Made by a program: the position numbers and the translations under genes. Below are positions 15,262-24,039 of a DNA stretch of 35,318 nt, piece by piece. The DNA comes from Candidatus Nitrosopelagicus sp. GTDB lineage: Archaea > Thermoproteota > Nitrososphaeria > Nitrososphaerales > Nitrosopumilaceae. The notes beneath the pieces were generated by a model. That model saw nothing but the letters and a program-made list of their open reading frames with translations, searched no databases and was not told the origin of the DNA. Location of the stretch: the NCBI GenBank assembly GCA_028343435.1, contig JAOLYM010000006.1, positions 1 to 35,318 of the forward strand, written 5' to 3'. Numbering within the stretch: the stretch's first letter is position 1; every line of letters starts with the position of its first letter.

Positions 15262-15785
15262 TTTCTCTTTGCTAATTCTAATGTTTTATCTACCATTTCA
15301 TTTAATCTAGATTTTACTTCATCATCTGTAATCTTTCCATCTACAATTTTTTCTCCTGTTGAATAGACCGCAGTAGGATTCGTAATTACTCTGAAATATG
15401 ACATTAATTGTGTAAACAATGTTTGCACGTCTCCAAAGCTAATCATGCCACCTGCAACAATAGTAAGTCCTGCAGTTTTTCCTTCAGTTTCCTTGTAATT
15501 TACGAATTCAAATATATTTTTTAAGGCTGCACTAAACATGGAATTATAGACTGGAACTCCAACTAGCCAGATATCTGCTTCTGTAATGTCTTTGGCAGCT
15601 TGTAATGTTTTTTCATTATAATTAACCTCGTTAGCAGCACCTTTGAAAGATTCGAAGCCATCATCTGCCAGATTGATGAATTTTACATCTACATCTTTTT
15701 GATTTACGTATTCTAAAACATGTTTCATCATAATTTGTGTATTGCCATTTTTTCTTGGACTTCCAGATAAAACTACAACTTTCAT
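15258..15785 (-). CDS. NADPH-dependent FMN reductase / flavodoxin-like
   Basis: A 175-residue flavodoxin-fold oxidoreductase. The phosphate-binding loop SGSPRKNGNTQ (about 7-17) and the flavin-contacting VPVYNSMFSAALKNIFEF (about 78-95) mark the NADPH-dependent FMN reductase family. It would reduce FMN or another acceptor with NAD(P)H. A partner is not evident locally; the nearby BluB needs reduced FMN, so supplying it is an attractive but unproven role. Confidence 0.88.
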   Translation of the reverse strand: MKVVVLSGSPRKNGNTQIMMKHVLEYVNQKDVDVKFINLADDGFESFKGAANEVNYNEKTLQAAKDITEADIWLVGVPVYNSMFSAALKNIFEFVNYKETEGKTAGLTIVAGGMISFGDVQTLFTQLMSYFRVITNPTAVYSTGEKIVDGKITDDEVKSRLNEMVDKTLELAKRN

Positions 15786-15818
15786 GTATCTTGTCGACTA
15801 TTACATAATTTAAGTAAT

Positions 15819-15824
15819 AAAAAA
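15819..15824 (-). terminator. Oligo-T terminator after tRNA-Arg
   Basis: The minus strand carries six consecutive T starting two nt past the tRNA 3' end, the usual archaeal intrinsic termination signal. Confidence 0.5.
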
Positions 15825-15825
15825 G

Positions 15826-15900
15826 CGGGCTCGAAGGGCTTCGATCCCTCGACCTATAGCTTAGGAAGCTACTGCGCTATCCATGCTGCGCCACGAGCCC
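15826..15900 (-). tRNA. tRNA-Arg (anticodon CCT)
   Basis: A complete cloverleaf: acceptor GGGCTCG/CGAGCCC, D-stem GCGC/GCGC, anticodon stem GTAGC/GCTAT with loop TTCCTAA (anticodon CCT, reading AGG), and T-stem GAGGG/CCCTT with loop ATCGAAG. The discriminator is G. CCA is not encoded and there is no intron. A box A-like AT-rich element near 15922-15935 lies inside the 3' end of bluB. Confidence 0.93.
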
Positions 15901-15930
15901 AGCAGAAAAATAACTTGAAATAATTTAAGC

Positions 15931-16635
15931 TTACTTGATATTGGATTTAATCATTTTTTGAATCATATTCCAAGATTCATCTTCTTTTTGTTCCCATTTT
16001 TCAAAATAAATCACATCTTTTAGTTCTAATCTTGGAAGCCAACCTGAACGTTCTAAGTCTGGTTTTGTTTCAAAATTTGTTACATGACCAAGGCAAAGAT
16101 ATGCAACAGGTACAATATGTTCAGGTAAATTCAATTCTTTTCTTAACACATCATTAGATACTATGCTGACCCAACCTAATCCGATATTTTCTGCTCTTGC
16201 AGCCAACCATAAGTTCTGTATTGCACCACAAACACTGTAAATTCCTGCTTCAGGTATACTTGTTGTTCCTATAATGAACGGTCCAAATTTTGCGGGATCA
16301 TATGTAACACAAACATTGACATCTGATTCCATTATTCCTTCTAATTTCATCGAAAGATATTCCGATCTTTTTGGGTCTTCAACTAATTTTGATGCTCGTT
16401 CATGTTCTTTTTGAAAAGATTCTTTGACTTTTTGTTTAGTTTTCATATCTTTAATCAGAATAAAGTTCCATGGCTGTGAAAATCCAACAGATGGTGCATG
16501 ATGTGCAGCATGAAGAATTTTTGTTAATGTCTTTTCATCAATTGACTCTTGTGTAAAATGTGATCTAACATCTCTTCTTGAGTAAATTGCTTTGTAAAAT
16601 CCCGCCTTTTCCTCATCTGTAAATTCGTCGCTCAA
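15931..16635 (-). CDS. bluB: 5,6-dimethylbenzimidazole synthase (BluB)
   Basis: A 234-residue nitroreductase-fold enzyme. RRDVRSHF near residue 20 and AAHHAPSVGFSQPWNF (about 43-58) are diagnostic of BluB, which cannibalises reduced FMN with O2 to make 5,6-dimethylbenzimidazole, the lower ligand of vitamin B12. IGLGWVSI and LGHVTNFETKPDLE match the family's C-terminal half. O2 dependence fits an aerobic ammonia oxidiser. It lies apart from cbiH. The start is TTG at 16635, with a TATA-like CGTTTAAGAC about 28 nt upstream, back to back with the tRNA-Val promoter. Confidence 0.92.
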   Translation of the reverse strand: MSDEFTDEEKAGFYKAIYSRRDVRSHFTQESIDEKTLTKILHAAHHAPSVGFSQPWNFILIKDMKTKQKVKESFQKEHERASKLVEDPKRSEYLSMKLEGIMESDVNVCVTYDPAKFGPFIIGTTSIPEAGIYSVCGAIQNLWLAARAENIGLGWVSIVSNDVLRKELNLPEHIVPVAYLCLGHVTNFETKPDLERSGWLPRLELKDVIYFEKWEQKEDESWNMIQKMIKSNIK

Positions 16636-16668
16636 TTTTCTAGCCTCATTTTCAACATGTCTTAAACG

Positions 16669-16677
16669 TTAATAATG
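16669..16677 (+). promoter_or_regulatory. Box A of tRNA-Val
   Basis: GTTAATAAT lies about 28 nt before the tRNA 5' end and partly overlaps the divergent bluB promoter element. Confidence 0.45.
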
Positions 16678-16700
16678 TTCTTTCAGAATTTTTAATTCGT

Positions 16701-16775
16701 GGGCTTGTGGTCTAGTTTGGTTATGATGCTGCCTCGACATGGCAGTGATCGAGTGTTCAAATCACTCCAGGCCCA
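16701..16775 (+). tRNA. tRNA-Val (anticodon GAC) with C33
   Basis: Acceptor GGGCTTG/CAGGCCC with one G-U pair, a D-arm resembling archaeal tRNA-Val, anticodon stem CTGCC/GGCAG with loop TCGACAT (anticodon GAC), and T-stem GAGTG/CACTC with loop TTCAAAT. The discriminator is A; CCA is not encoded and there is no intron. Position 33 is C rather than the near-universal U. Confidence 0.9.
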
Positions 16776-16790
16776 CTTTTAATTTTAAAA

Positions 16791-17285
16791 TTAAGACCTA
16801 GTATCAAAATCTAATTCTACAATACTCCATGCTGATTCTACAGTCATTTGTCCTGTTGCAGCATATTGTATAACTTGTCCACTGACTATTTTCTTATAGA
16901 CTGTTTCATTCATCTCTGACATTACAATAGTTAATTTATTTTTTAATGGAATTTCTGCATCAGGGTAAAATGCAGCACGACCTGGCATTGCCACATCTTC
17001 TGTTGAGTAGGTTCCACTTCCAATTTCACTTCCATCGGCATACAATCGATATGTAATTACTGGCACAGTAACTGTAACCTCACCTGGATTTGCAACTAGA
17101 AATGTTACTTTTAGTGTTGCACGACTTTCAACACTGTTCACATCAGTTAGTTCAACAGAATCTAATTCAATTGTAGCCATAGAAAGATCGTCATTATCCA
17201 AACTTGCATAATAAACAATTCCTCCCATCATTCCCAACAATGCAAGAATTGCAACAACAAGTATCGAACGACCTGGTGGATTCAT
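16791..17285 (-). CDS. Membrane-anchored LEA14-like protein
   Basis: A 164-residue protein with one N-terminal membrane helix (about 8-28) and no charged cytosolic domain, so the rest is external. The body (IELDSVELTDVN, then ATLKVTFLVANPGEVTVTVPVITYRLYADG) matches the LEA14/water-stress beta-sandwich pattern, whose hallmark is a strand followed by N-P and a turn. Such domains are common on archaeal surfaces, and their function is not settled. The gene diverges from the CopD-like gene. Confidence 0.72.
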   Translation of the reverse strand: MNPPGRSILVVAILALLGMMGGIVYYASLDNDDLSMATIELDSVELTDVNSVESRATLKVTFLVANPGEVTVTVPVITYRLYADGSEIGSGTYSTEDVAMPGRAAFYPDAEIPLKNKLTIVMSEMNETVYKKIVSGQVIQYAATGQMTVESAWSIVELDFDTRS

Positions 17286-17355
17286 TATAATTTTTTTAGG
17301 TTTTATACTAAAAAACCTTGTTAAGAGTCAAATAGAGTTCTAATCATTAATTGTC

Positions 17356-17856
17356 ATGGCACTAGAGCAAGCATTACTAACATGGATTCACATTACAAGT
17401 GCAGCAATTTGGGTTGGTGGTTCCTTATTCATAGGTGTTGTATTTGCACCAATTTTAAAAAAAATGTCAATGCCTGTTGAAGAAAGAATACAATTAATGG
17501 TACAAGTTGGAAGACGTTTTAATAAATTAGCCTTACCCGCTTTGTTTATCTTAATTGCAACAGGAATGTATCAAGCACATCTTGTATTACAAAAATCTGA
17601 TATTTTGTATGAAACTAGCTATGGTCACGTTTTAATTATCAAAATGATCTTGGTTGCTGCATTGTTAGTTCTATATGCTATTCATGTGAGAATAATTAGA
17701 AAAGATGTTGAAGACAAAATTATTGCTAAAGAAATACCACAAGAAGAATTACAAAAATTAAGAAAAAAAATTATCATATTGGGTGAAGTAACTGTTGTTT
17801 TATCCATCATAATTCTATTCTTAGCATCAGTACTCAATGCTGGTGGACAATTATGA
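17356..17856 (+). CDS. CopD-like four-helix membrane protein
   Basis: A 166-residue membrane protein with helices at about 8-32, 56-76, 88-112 and 140-162. WIHITSAAIWVGGSLFIG near the start, with H12 and the WVGG turn, and the later HVLIIKM and AIHVRI carry conserved His typical of the CopD/copper-resistance D family, which binds haem or copper. Copper matters in ammonia oxidisers, but a copper role here is only inference. Its stop overlaps the ATG of nadM in ATGA, so they are translationally coupled. Confidence 0.78.
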   Translation: MALEQALLTWIHITSAAIWVGGSLFIGVVFAPILKKMSMPVEERIQLMVQVGRRFNKLALPALFILIATGMYQAHLVLQKSDILYETSYGHVLIIKMILVAALLVLYAIHVRIIRKDVEDKIIAKEIPQEELQKLRKKIIILGEVTVVLSIIILFLASVLNAGGQL

Positions 17857-18347
17857 TTGGGTTTCTAATAGGTAGATTCCAACCATTTCATTTAGGACAT
17901 TTAGAGGCGATAAAATTTGCATTGGGTAAAGTTGAACATCTTCATGTTGGAATAGGTAGTTCAAACAAAAGTCATGAAGAAAGAAATCCTTTCACTGCTG
18001 ATGAAAGGAAAAAGATGATTTTATCATCGATAGATGATGAATTGCAAAAAAACTTGTCAATTCATTACATTCCTGATGTTAATGATCATTCTAAATGGAC
18101 ACATCTTGTAGATGAAATAATTCCTGAATATGATGTCGTTTTTTCCAATGATGATTTTACTCATGAGCTTTACGGTAAAAGAGGAAAATCAATTATTTCT
18201 GTAGAACTAAAATCTCGTAGTGATTTATCAGGAACAAATATTCGAAGTCTCATCTTAACCGATCAAAACTGGAAACAATTTCTTCCTTCAGGAACAGTAG
18301 ACGTTTTATCTGAAATTGATCCAAAAAAACGATTGTCAGATCTTTAA
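17853..18347 (+). CDS. nadM: Nicotinamide-nucleotide adenylyltransferase (archaeal NadM)
   Basis: A 164-residue nucleotidyltransferase that joins ATP and NMN to give NAD+. GRFQPFHLGH (7-16) contains the HxGH motif and the later RSDLSGTNIR is the ISxTxxR-type phosphate loop, both typical of archaeal NadM. Length fits. The first codon lies within the stop region of the membrane gene upstream (ATGA overlap). Confidence 0.93.
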   Translation: MIGFLIGRFQPFHLGHLEAIKFALGKVEHLHVGIGSSNKSHEERNPFTADERKKMILSSIDDELQKNLSIHYIPDVNDHSKWTHLVDEIIPEYDVVFSNDDFTHELYGKRGKSIISVELKSRSDLSGTNIRSLILTDQNWKQFLPSGTVDVLSEIDPKKRLSDL

Positions 18348-18391
18348 TTATAAATAACCTCCAAACATCTTAAGCTTAGGAGATATAGAAT

Positions 18392-19546
18392 TTGGAATAT
18401 TTAGTAATGTTACCGGGTCCAACAAACGTACCAGAACGTGTTACACGCGCAATGGTTACTCCATCAATTAACCATAGAAGTGACGATTTCGTTGAACTAT
18501 ACGAAGAATGCGTTAACAACACAAAAAAAATATTTGAAACAGAAGGTGATGCAGTTTGTCTTTCTGCTTCTGGAACAGGTGCAACCGAATGTTCTGTTGT
18601 AAATTTAATTAAAAAAGATGATAAAGTAATAATTCCAGTTAATGGTGAATTCAGTACTCGTTTAGCACAACAAATTGAATGGGCAGGAGGTCAAACAATT
18701 AGAATTGAAACTGAACCTGGAATAAATGCAACTTATGATCAAGTAAAAGAAGCATTTGATAATAATAAAGATGTTAAAGCATTCTACTGTGTTTGGAATG
18801 AAACATCAACTGGAACCATGATTAATTATCTTGATAGAATCAAAGACTTGACATCCCGAAATGATTCCTATTATGTTTTAGATGGTGTATCAATTGTTGG
18901 TGGAGAAGAACTTCACATGGATAAATGGGGAATTGACATTGCAATGACTGGTGCACAAAAAGCATTTGCATGTCCACCTGGAATATCACCAATTTGCATT
19001 AACGGCAGAACTAGAAAATACATGGAAGCAAATCCACCTAATACAATGTATTTCAATTTACCAAGATACTTCAAATATTATGAAGAGGCAAAACATACGC
19101 CATTCACTCCTGCATTACCAGTTCTTTATGCATACAGGGAAGCAATGAGAATAATCTTAGAAGAAGGAATGGAGAAAAGAATTCAAAGACATAGAACATG
19201 TTCTGATGCACTTTATTCTGGACTTTCTGCAATAGGATTATCTCCATTTGCAGATGAAAACTCTCGTTCTACAGTTGTAATTGCATTAAATTATCTAGAT
19301 GGATTAGAAGATAAAATATTCAGAGATACATTAGCAAAGAAATTCAGAATCCTAGTAGCAGGTGGATTTGGAAACCTAAAAGGTAAAGTTTTCAGAGTTG
19401 GCTGTATGGGTGAAGTTGATCGTTATCATGTTATGAGATGTATATCTGGAATTGCATCAACATTAGCAATGATGGGTTATGATACTGACGCTCAAGCAGG
19501 TCTTAAGGTAGCTGAGGAAAAACTAAAGCCACTTGATTCCCTTTAG
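18392..19546 (+). CDS. Class V aminotransferase, alanine/serine-glyoxylate type
   Basis: A 384-residue PLP enzyme of the AGXT/SPT group. LPGPTNVPERV (7-17) is the characteristic N-terminus; SGTGATE holds the phosphate loop; VLDGVSIVGG contains the cofactor Asp; TGAQKAF gives the Schiff-base Lys190. It likely transfers an amino group between alanine or serine and glyoxylate or pyruvate. The substrate is not certain. The start is TTG at 18392 with a short leader. Confidence 0.9.
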   Translation: MEYLVMLPGPTNVPERVTRAMVTPSINHRSDDFVELYEECVNNTKKIFETEGDAVCLSASGTGATECSVVNLIKKDDKVIIPVNGEFSTRLAQQIEWAGGQTIRIETEPGINATYDQVKEAFDNNKDVKAFYCVWNETSTGTMINYLDRIKDLTSRNDSYYVLDGVSIVGGEELHMDKWGIDIAMTGAQKAFACPPGISPICINGRTRKYMEANPPNTMYFNLPRYFKYYEEAKHTPFTPALPVLYAYREAMRIILEEGMEKRIQRHRTCSDALYSGLSAIGLSPFADENSRSTVVIALNYLDGLEDKIFRDTLAKKFRILVAGGFGNLKGKVFRVGCMGEVDRYHVMRCISGIASTLAMMGYDTDAQAGLKVAEEKLKPLDSL

Positions 19547-19558
19547 CTTAATATAAGG
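19547..19558 (+). promoter_or_regulatory. TATA box of the FKBP gene
   Basis: CTTAATATAAGG begins directly after the TAG of the aminotransferase gene, 26 nt before the TTG at 19578. Confidence 0.5.
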
Positions 19559-19577
19559 AAATTCAAAATCGACAACG

Positions 19578-20333
19578 TTGACATTCAAAAAAGGACAATT
19601 AATTTTACTTGATTATACTGCTAAGATAAAAGATAGCGGAGAAGTTTTTGAAAGCACAAATGAGGAAGAAGCAAAAAAACACTCCATTCATGATCCTAAT
19701 CTAAAATATATGCCAAAACTTGTTTCTGTTGGAGAAGCATGGGTTCTCAAAGGACTAGATGATGCTTTACCTGAAACAAAAGAAGGTGAAAAAAAGACAA
19801 TAGAAGTTTCTGCTGAAAAAGGATTTGGTGCAAGAGACAAAGGCAAAGTCAGAATGATTCCTCTAAGAAAACTTGGAGAAGATCAAGAAAAAGTATCCGT
19901 AGGTGATACCGTAGAAATTGATAACAAAAAAGGAATTATCCGTTTTATTGGTTCAGGTAGAGTTCAAATTGATTACAATCATAGATTTGCAGGAAAAACA
20001 ATCATCTATGATGTTAACGTAAAAAAATCTCTTGATACAGACGATGATAAAATATCTGAAATTTTAAAATCAAGATTACCTGTAGAAAATGATCAAATTA
20101 ATTTCAAAAAAACTGGTAATGTAGTAGAAATCACAATTCCTGAAGAAATTTTTAGAGCAGATGGATTAGCAATTATCAAACACTTTACTCAGATGGACTT
20201 GTTCAAATTTGTTCCATCACTTGAGAAAGTAAATTTTGTAGAATCATACGAAAATAAAACAGCCAAAAAAGAAGACAAACCAGCCAAAAAAGAAGAAAAA
20301 CCAGCAAAACCTGCTGAAAAAAAATCTAAATAA
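19578..20333 (+). CDS. FKBP-type peptidyl-prolyl isomerase, SlyD-like, with Lys-rich tail
   Basis: A 251-residue chaperone-isomerase. The FKBP core is split by an insert-in-flap domain in the SlyD manner: LILLDYTAKIKDSGEVFEST (8-27), then VLKGLDDALPETKEGEKK, the IF region with MIPLRKLGED, and a return to FKBP with GRVQIDYNHRFAGKT. An extra C-terminal domain (about 155-225) of unclear fold follows, ending in a Lys/Ala/Pro tail built from two AKKE(D/E)KP repeats. The cytoplasmic tail may bind nucleic acid or be merely disordered. The start is TTG. Confidence 0.92.
   Translation: MTFKKGQLILLDYTAKIKDSGEVFESTNEEEAKKHSIHDPNLKYMPKLVSVGEAWVLKGLDDALPETKEGEKKTIEVSAEKGFGARDKGKVRMIPLRKLGEDQEKVSVGDTVEIDNKKGIIRFIGSGRVQIDYNHRFAGKTIIYDVNVKKSLDTDDDKISEILKSRLPVENDQINFKKTGNVVEITIPEEIFRADGLAIIKHFTQMDLFKFVPSLEKVNFVESYENKTAKKEDKPAKKEEKPAKPAEKKSK
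20262..20303 (+). repeat. Two-unit 21-nt tandem repeat coding AKKE(D/E)KP
   Basis: Units at 20262-20282 and 20283-20303 differ by one base and encode seven residues each. A shortened third unit follows. They form the Lys-rich tail of the FKBP protein. Confidence 0.75.
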
Positions 20334-21392
20334 TTATAGAACGCCTGTACTTTTTGCAAGCTTCAATGCATCTTTTTCAGTCATTTTAACTTCTTTTAGT
20401 ATTGTATATCTCTCAGGTCGTAATGATTGCGCTATAACTAATGCCTTAGCTAATGTCTTTGGTTTTAATCCAATCTCTTTTGCTGTAGTTGGTGCACCCG
20501 AGTTCTTCAAAGTTTTTACAATCTTTTTCCAGTTTTGTCCTTGTAACTTTGCAATCATTATAGAACCTATACCACATTTTTCTCCATGTAATCCAATTCC
20601 AAATTCTAAATGATCAATTGCATGTGAAAATAGATGTTCTGCACCTGAACAAGGCCTACTACTTCCTGCAATACATGATGCAACGCCTGCACTGATTAAT
20701 GCCTCAACAATTATTCTAACATCAATTTTATTTTTTGAAAAATTTTCTGCACTTTCAATTAATATCTCTGCACTCATTGAAGCAAGGTTTGCTGAATATC
20801 TTCCATAATATTCTCCTACCTTATCACGACCTAATTCCCAATCATGAACTGCAGTTACTTTTGCCATCAAATCACCACATCCACTTGCCAGTAATTTTTT
20901 AGGAGCTTTTTTGATTATATCTAAATCCACAAACACACCTAGAGGTGCGGTTGCAACTAGTGAATGTGGTTTTTCACCTCTAACTGAAACAAATGGACTT
21001 GCTATGCCGTCATGTGATGCGGAAGTAGGTATGCTAACAAATGGTTTTTTTAGATTAAATGCACATAATTTTGCAACATCTACTGAGCGCCCTCCTCCTA
21101 AACCTATGATGATGTCACTCTTTGCTAATTTGACTTTTTTTTGTATTACATTAGTCTCTTTCACTTGATTTGATCTTGCTAAATGCCAAACAGATGAAAT
21201 TTTTACATTTTTTAATGACTTGTCAATCTCTTCTCCAATTATCTTCTTTACATTTTTACCAGAAATTATTGAAACTTTTTTTGGATTAGAAAGTGATCGT
21301 AAAAATTTTCCAACTTCTCCAATGTTCTTTTCACCGACAACGATCTGTCTTGGAAGCTCCATTGTGTGAGAATTTGACTTCTTGTTCAACAC
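20334..21392 (-). CDS. egsA: sn-glycerol-1-phosphate dehydrogenase
   Basis: Up to 352 residues; the enzyme reduces dihydroxyacetone phosphate to sn-glycerol-1-phosphate, the archaea-specific lipid backbone. The GGGRSVD nucleotide site is at 99-105, IPTSASHDGIASP follows, and GCGDLMAK, EHLFSHAIDH and LHGEKCGIG supply zinc ligands. Two starts are possible: GTG at 21392, near the expected TSS of a TATA box at 21411-21420, or ATG at 21362 (MELPRQIVVG), which resembles family N-termini. It is divergent from psmB. Confidence 0.93.
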   Translation of the reverse strand: MLNKKSNSHTMELPRQIVVGEKNIGEVGKFLRSLSNPKKVSIISGKNVKKIIGEEIDKSLKNVKISSVWHLARSNQVKETNVIQKKVKLAKSDIIIGLGGGRSVDVAKLCAFNLKKPFVSIPTSASHDGIASPFVSVRGEKPHSLVATAPLGVFVDLDIIKKAPKKLLASGCGDLMAKVTAVHDWELGRDKVGEYYGRYSANLASMSAEILIESAENFSKNKIDVRIIVEALISAGVASCIAGSSRPCSGAEHLFSHAIDHLEFGIGLHGEKCGIGSIMIAKLQGQNWKKIVKTLKNSGAPTTAKEIGLKPKTLAKALVIAQSLRPERYTILKEVKMTEKDALKLAKSTGVL

Positions 21393-21410
21393 TTCGATCC
21401 TATGACAAAG

Positions 21411-21420
21411 TTATTTAAAA
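21411..21420. promoter_or_regulatory. TATA-like element between egsA and psmB
   Basis: TTATTTAAAA sits between the divergent genes. Its centre is about 24 nt from the egsA GTG (21392) on the minus side, and it would give a short leader for psmB on the plus side, so it may serve one or both directions. Confidence 0.4.
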
Positions 21421-21463
21421 GGGTCTAATATCATTGATATTATCTCAAAGAGAGGTTAATCTT

Positions 21464-22096
21464 ATGTCAAACAATGTTGAAGAAAAAATATTACACGGAA
21501 CAACCACTGTAGGTATCAAGGCTACTGACGGTGTAGTATTGTGTGCAGACATGAGAGCAAGCGCAGGATATTTTATTGCAAATAACAATACAATGAAAAT
21601 TCAAAAAATTGAACAACATGTTGGTCTTACCTTAGCAGGTGGTGTAGCCGATGCACAAAATATTGTGGATGTATTACGTTACCATGCAAACTTACACAGA
21701 ATTCAAAACCAAGAACCTATTCCAGTTAACTCATTAGCACGACTCACCTCTTTGATGTTTCATCAAAACAGAGGTTATCCATTCATTGCAGACATCCTAG
21801 TAGGTGGTGTTGATGCAAAAGGTCCTGCTTTATTTAATATCGACATGTTTGGCTCTGTAGAAAATAAAAATTATGTAACAACTGGTAGTGGTTCTCCAGT
21901 TGCATATGGTCTGTTGGAAGAAGAATATACCAAAGACTTGACACTTGAAGATGCAAAAAATGTCGCATTACGTGCAGTCAAAGCAGCCATAACACGAAAT
22001 ATTGGAACTGGTGATGGAATCAATGTAGCATTGGTTGATAAAAATGGATTCCGTCTTTTAACAGAAGAACAAAAGAAAGCAGTACTTCCTCTTTAA
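21464..22096 (+). CDS. psmB: Proteasome beta subunit
   Basis: About 210 residues from the ATG at 21464. A 12-residue propeptide ends HG, and cleavage exposes Thr13 of TTTVGIK as mature Thr1. With that numbering Asp17, Arg19 and Lys33 are all present, so this is a catalytic beta subunit. It forms the proteolytic rings of the 20S proteasome. The frame is open back to a TTG at 21434, but a GAGGT Shine-Dalgarno (21452-21456) 7 nt before the ATG decides the start; it is one of few clear ribosome sites here. It is followed 5 nt later by fttA. Confidence 0.94.
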   Translation: MSNNVEEKILHGTTTVGIKATDGVVLCADMRASAGYFIANNNTMKIQKIEQHVGLTLAGGVADAQNIVDVLRYHANLHRIQNQEPIPVNSLARLTSLMFHQNRGYPFIADILVGGVDAKGPALFNIDMFGSVENKNYVTTGSGSPVAYGLLEEEYTKDLTLEDAKNVALRAVKAAITRNIGTGDGINVALVDKNGFRLLTEEQKKAVLPL

Positions 22097-22101
22097 AATA
22101 A

Positions 22102-24039
22102 TTGCAAAAAAAACAACAGCAGCAAGCAGATCAATCTAGCCAGAATATAATGGCGACCATACTGACAAGTATACCCAAAGACGCAAATGTCACAAAAATT
22201 GATTATGAGGGTCCTCGTATTGCTCTTTATACAGATACGCCACGCTTTTTGATGGAACATAACGACATAATTTCTACCCTAGTTAATCAAATTAAAAAAC
22301 GAATTGTAATTAGAACTGATGAAAAAATTCGCAAGTCTGAAGAAGATGCAAGAAAAATTTTAGATAATTTAGTACCAGATGATGCTGGATTAGAGGCTAC
22401 ATTTTTTGATACTGCAACAGGTGAAGTTTCAATTGAGCTAAAAAGACCATGGCTCTGTCAAAGAAATGCAGAAGAATTCAATCATACAGAAGTTACTGAA
22501 CAAACTGGTTGGAGATTAAGAATAAAAAAATCAACTACAAAACCATCTAACACAATCAAATCTATCAATTACCAATTAAAAATATCATCTGCAGATAGAG
22601 CAAAACAACTAAAATCTGTTGGAGAAGAAATCTTTAGACCTAGACTAGTACAAAAATCTGAGGTATCCTTACTAACATTAGGTGGATTTGGACAGGTTGG
22701 GCGTTCCTGTATGCTTTTAACTACTCCAGACAGTAAGGTGCTAATTGATTGTGGTATCAACCCTGGTGCGCGAACTCCGTCTGAAGCATTCCCTCGTTTA
22801 GACTGGGCAAATATCTCATTAGATGAATTAGATGCTATTGTAATTGGGCATGCCCACTTAGATCATACTGGATTCTTGCCTGTATTAACAAAATATGGCT
22901 ACAAAGGACCAATCTATTGTACTGAACCAACCCTTCCTATGATGAATCTAATCCAATTAGATGCAATCAAGGTTGCAGGTGCACAAGGTAGAACACCAAT
23001 GTATGCAGAAAGAGACGTTCATCAAATTATGAGACAAACAATTGGTCTTTCGTATGGAACTGTTACAGACATTTCTCCTGACATCAAACTTGTACTAGCA
23101 AACGCAGGTCATATCTTAGGTTCTGCATCATGTCACTTTCATATTGGTAATGGTGATCATAATTTTGTTTATTCTGGTGATATTAAATATGGAAAAAGTA
23201 TGCTTTTAGAAAGTGCTGATACAAGATTTCCACGTGTTGAAACATTACTAGTTGAAAGTACATACGGTGCAAAAGAAGACATTCAACCAACAAGAGAAGA
23301 AGTTGAAGGGGCATTTATCAAATCTGTAAATGAAATTCTCAAAGGTGGCGGTAAAGTTCTCATTCCGATTCCAGCTGTAGGACGTGCACAAGAATTAATG
23401 ATGGTTATTGACAAGTATATGAAATCTGGTCAATTAACAGAATCACCTGTCTTCATGGAAGGAATGATTCAAGAAGCTACCGCAATTCATGAAGCGCATC
23501 CTGAATATCTTGAGAGATCATTAAAACAAAAAATTTTAGAAACAGACGATAATCCATTTGATTCGGAATATTTCACAAATATTGAGCATGCAGATGGAAG
23601 AGATGAACCTCTAAGAGAAGATTCACCATGTATTGTAATTGCTACATCTGGAATGCTTGAAGGTGGTCCCGTTTTAGAATACTTTAGAAACTTTGCGCCA
23701 AATCCAAAAAATAAGATTCTTTTTGTTTCTTATCAGGTAAATGGAACTCTAGGACGAAGAGTCATGGATGGTGCAAGACAAGTGACAATTATGGGAAGAG
23801 ATGGAAAAGTTGAAGTTGTTTCAATTAATTGTGGTACAGAAAAACTAGAAGGATTTAGCGGTCATAGTGATTATAATCAATTAATGTCATATGTACAAAG
23901 ATTGAGACCAAAACTTCGTAGAGTTCTTGTTAATCATGGAGAAAGAAGAAAATCCCAAAATCTTTCATCGGCAATTAATAGAATGTATAGAGTCACAACT
24001 CATTATCCACAAGTTCAAGAAGCTATAAAATTATTTTAA
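22102..24039 (+). CDS. fttA: FttA/aCPSF1: KH-domain beta-CASP ribonuclease, transcription terminator
   Basis: A 645-residue archaeal cleavage and polyadenylation specificity factor homologue. Two KH-like RNA-binding units occupy about 1-170. The metallo-beta-lactamase fold holds HAHLDH (250-255), later NAGHILGSASCHFH, YSGDIKYG and FSGHSDYN, with a beta-CASP insert between. FttA/aCPSF1 has been shown in other archaea to cut nascent RNA at U-rich sites and end transcription. The start is TTG at 22102; ATG at 22150 is an alternative. It is in one unit with psmB, which overlaps no coding sequence. Confidence 0.93.
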   Translation: MQKKQQQQADQSSQNIMATILTSIPKDANVTKIDYEGPRIALYTDTPRFLMEHNDIISTLVNQIKKRIVIRTDEKIRKSEEDARKILDNLVPDDAGLEATFFDTATGEVSIELKRPWLCQRNAEEFNHTEVTEQTGWRLRIKKSTTKPSNTIKSINYQLKISSADRAKQLKSVGEEIFRPRLVQKSEVSLLTLGGFGQVGRSCMLLTTPDSKVLIDCGINPGARTPSEAFPRLDWANISLDELDAIVIGHAHLDHTGFLPVLTKYGYKGPIYCTEPTLPMMNLIQLDAIKVAGAQGRTPMYAERDVHQIMRQTIGLSYGTVTDISPDIKLVLANAGHILGSASCHFHIGNGDHNFVYSGDIKYGKSMLLESADTRFPRVETLLVESTYGAKEDIQPTREEVEGAFIKSVNEILKGGGKVLIPIPAVGRAQELMMVIDKYMKSGQLTESPVFMEGMIQEATAIHEAHPEYLERSLKQKILETDDNPFDSEYFTNIEHADGRDEPLREDSPCIVIATSGMLEGGPVLEYFRNFAPNPKNKILFVSYQVNGTLGRRVMDGARQVTIMGRDGKVEVVSINCGTEKLEGFSGHSDYNQLMSYVQRLRPKLRRVLVNHGERRKSQNLSSAINRMYRVTTHYPQVQEAIKLF

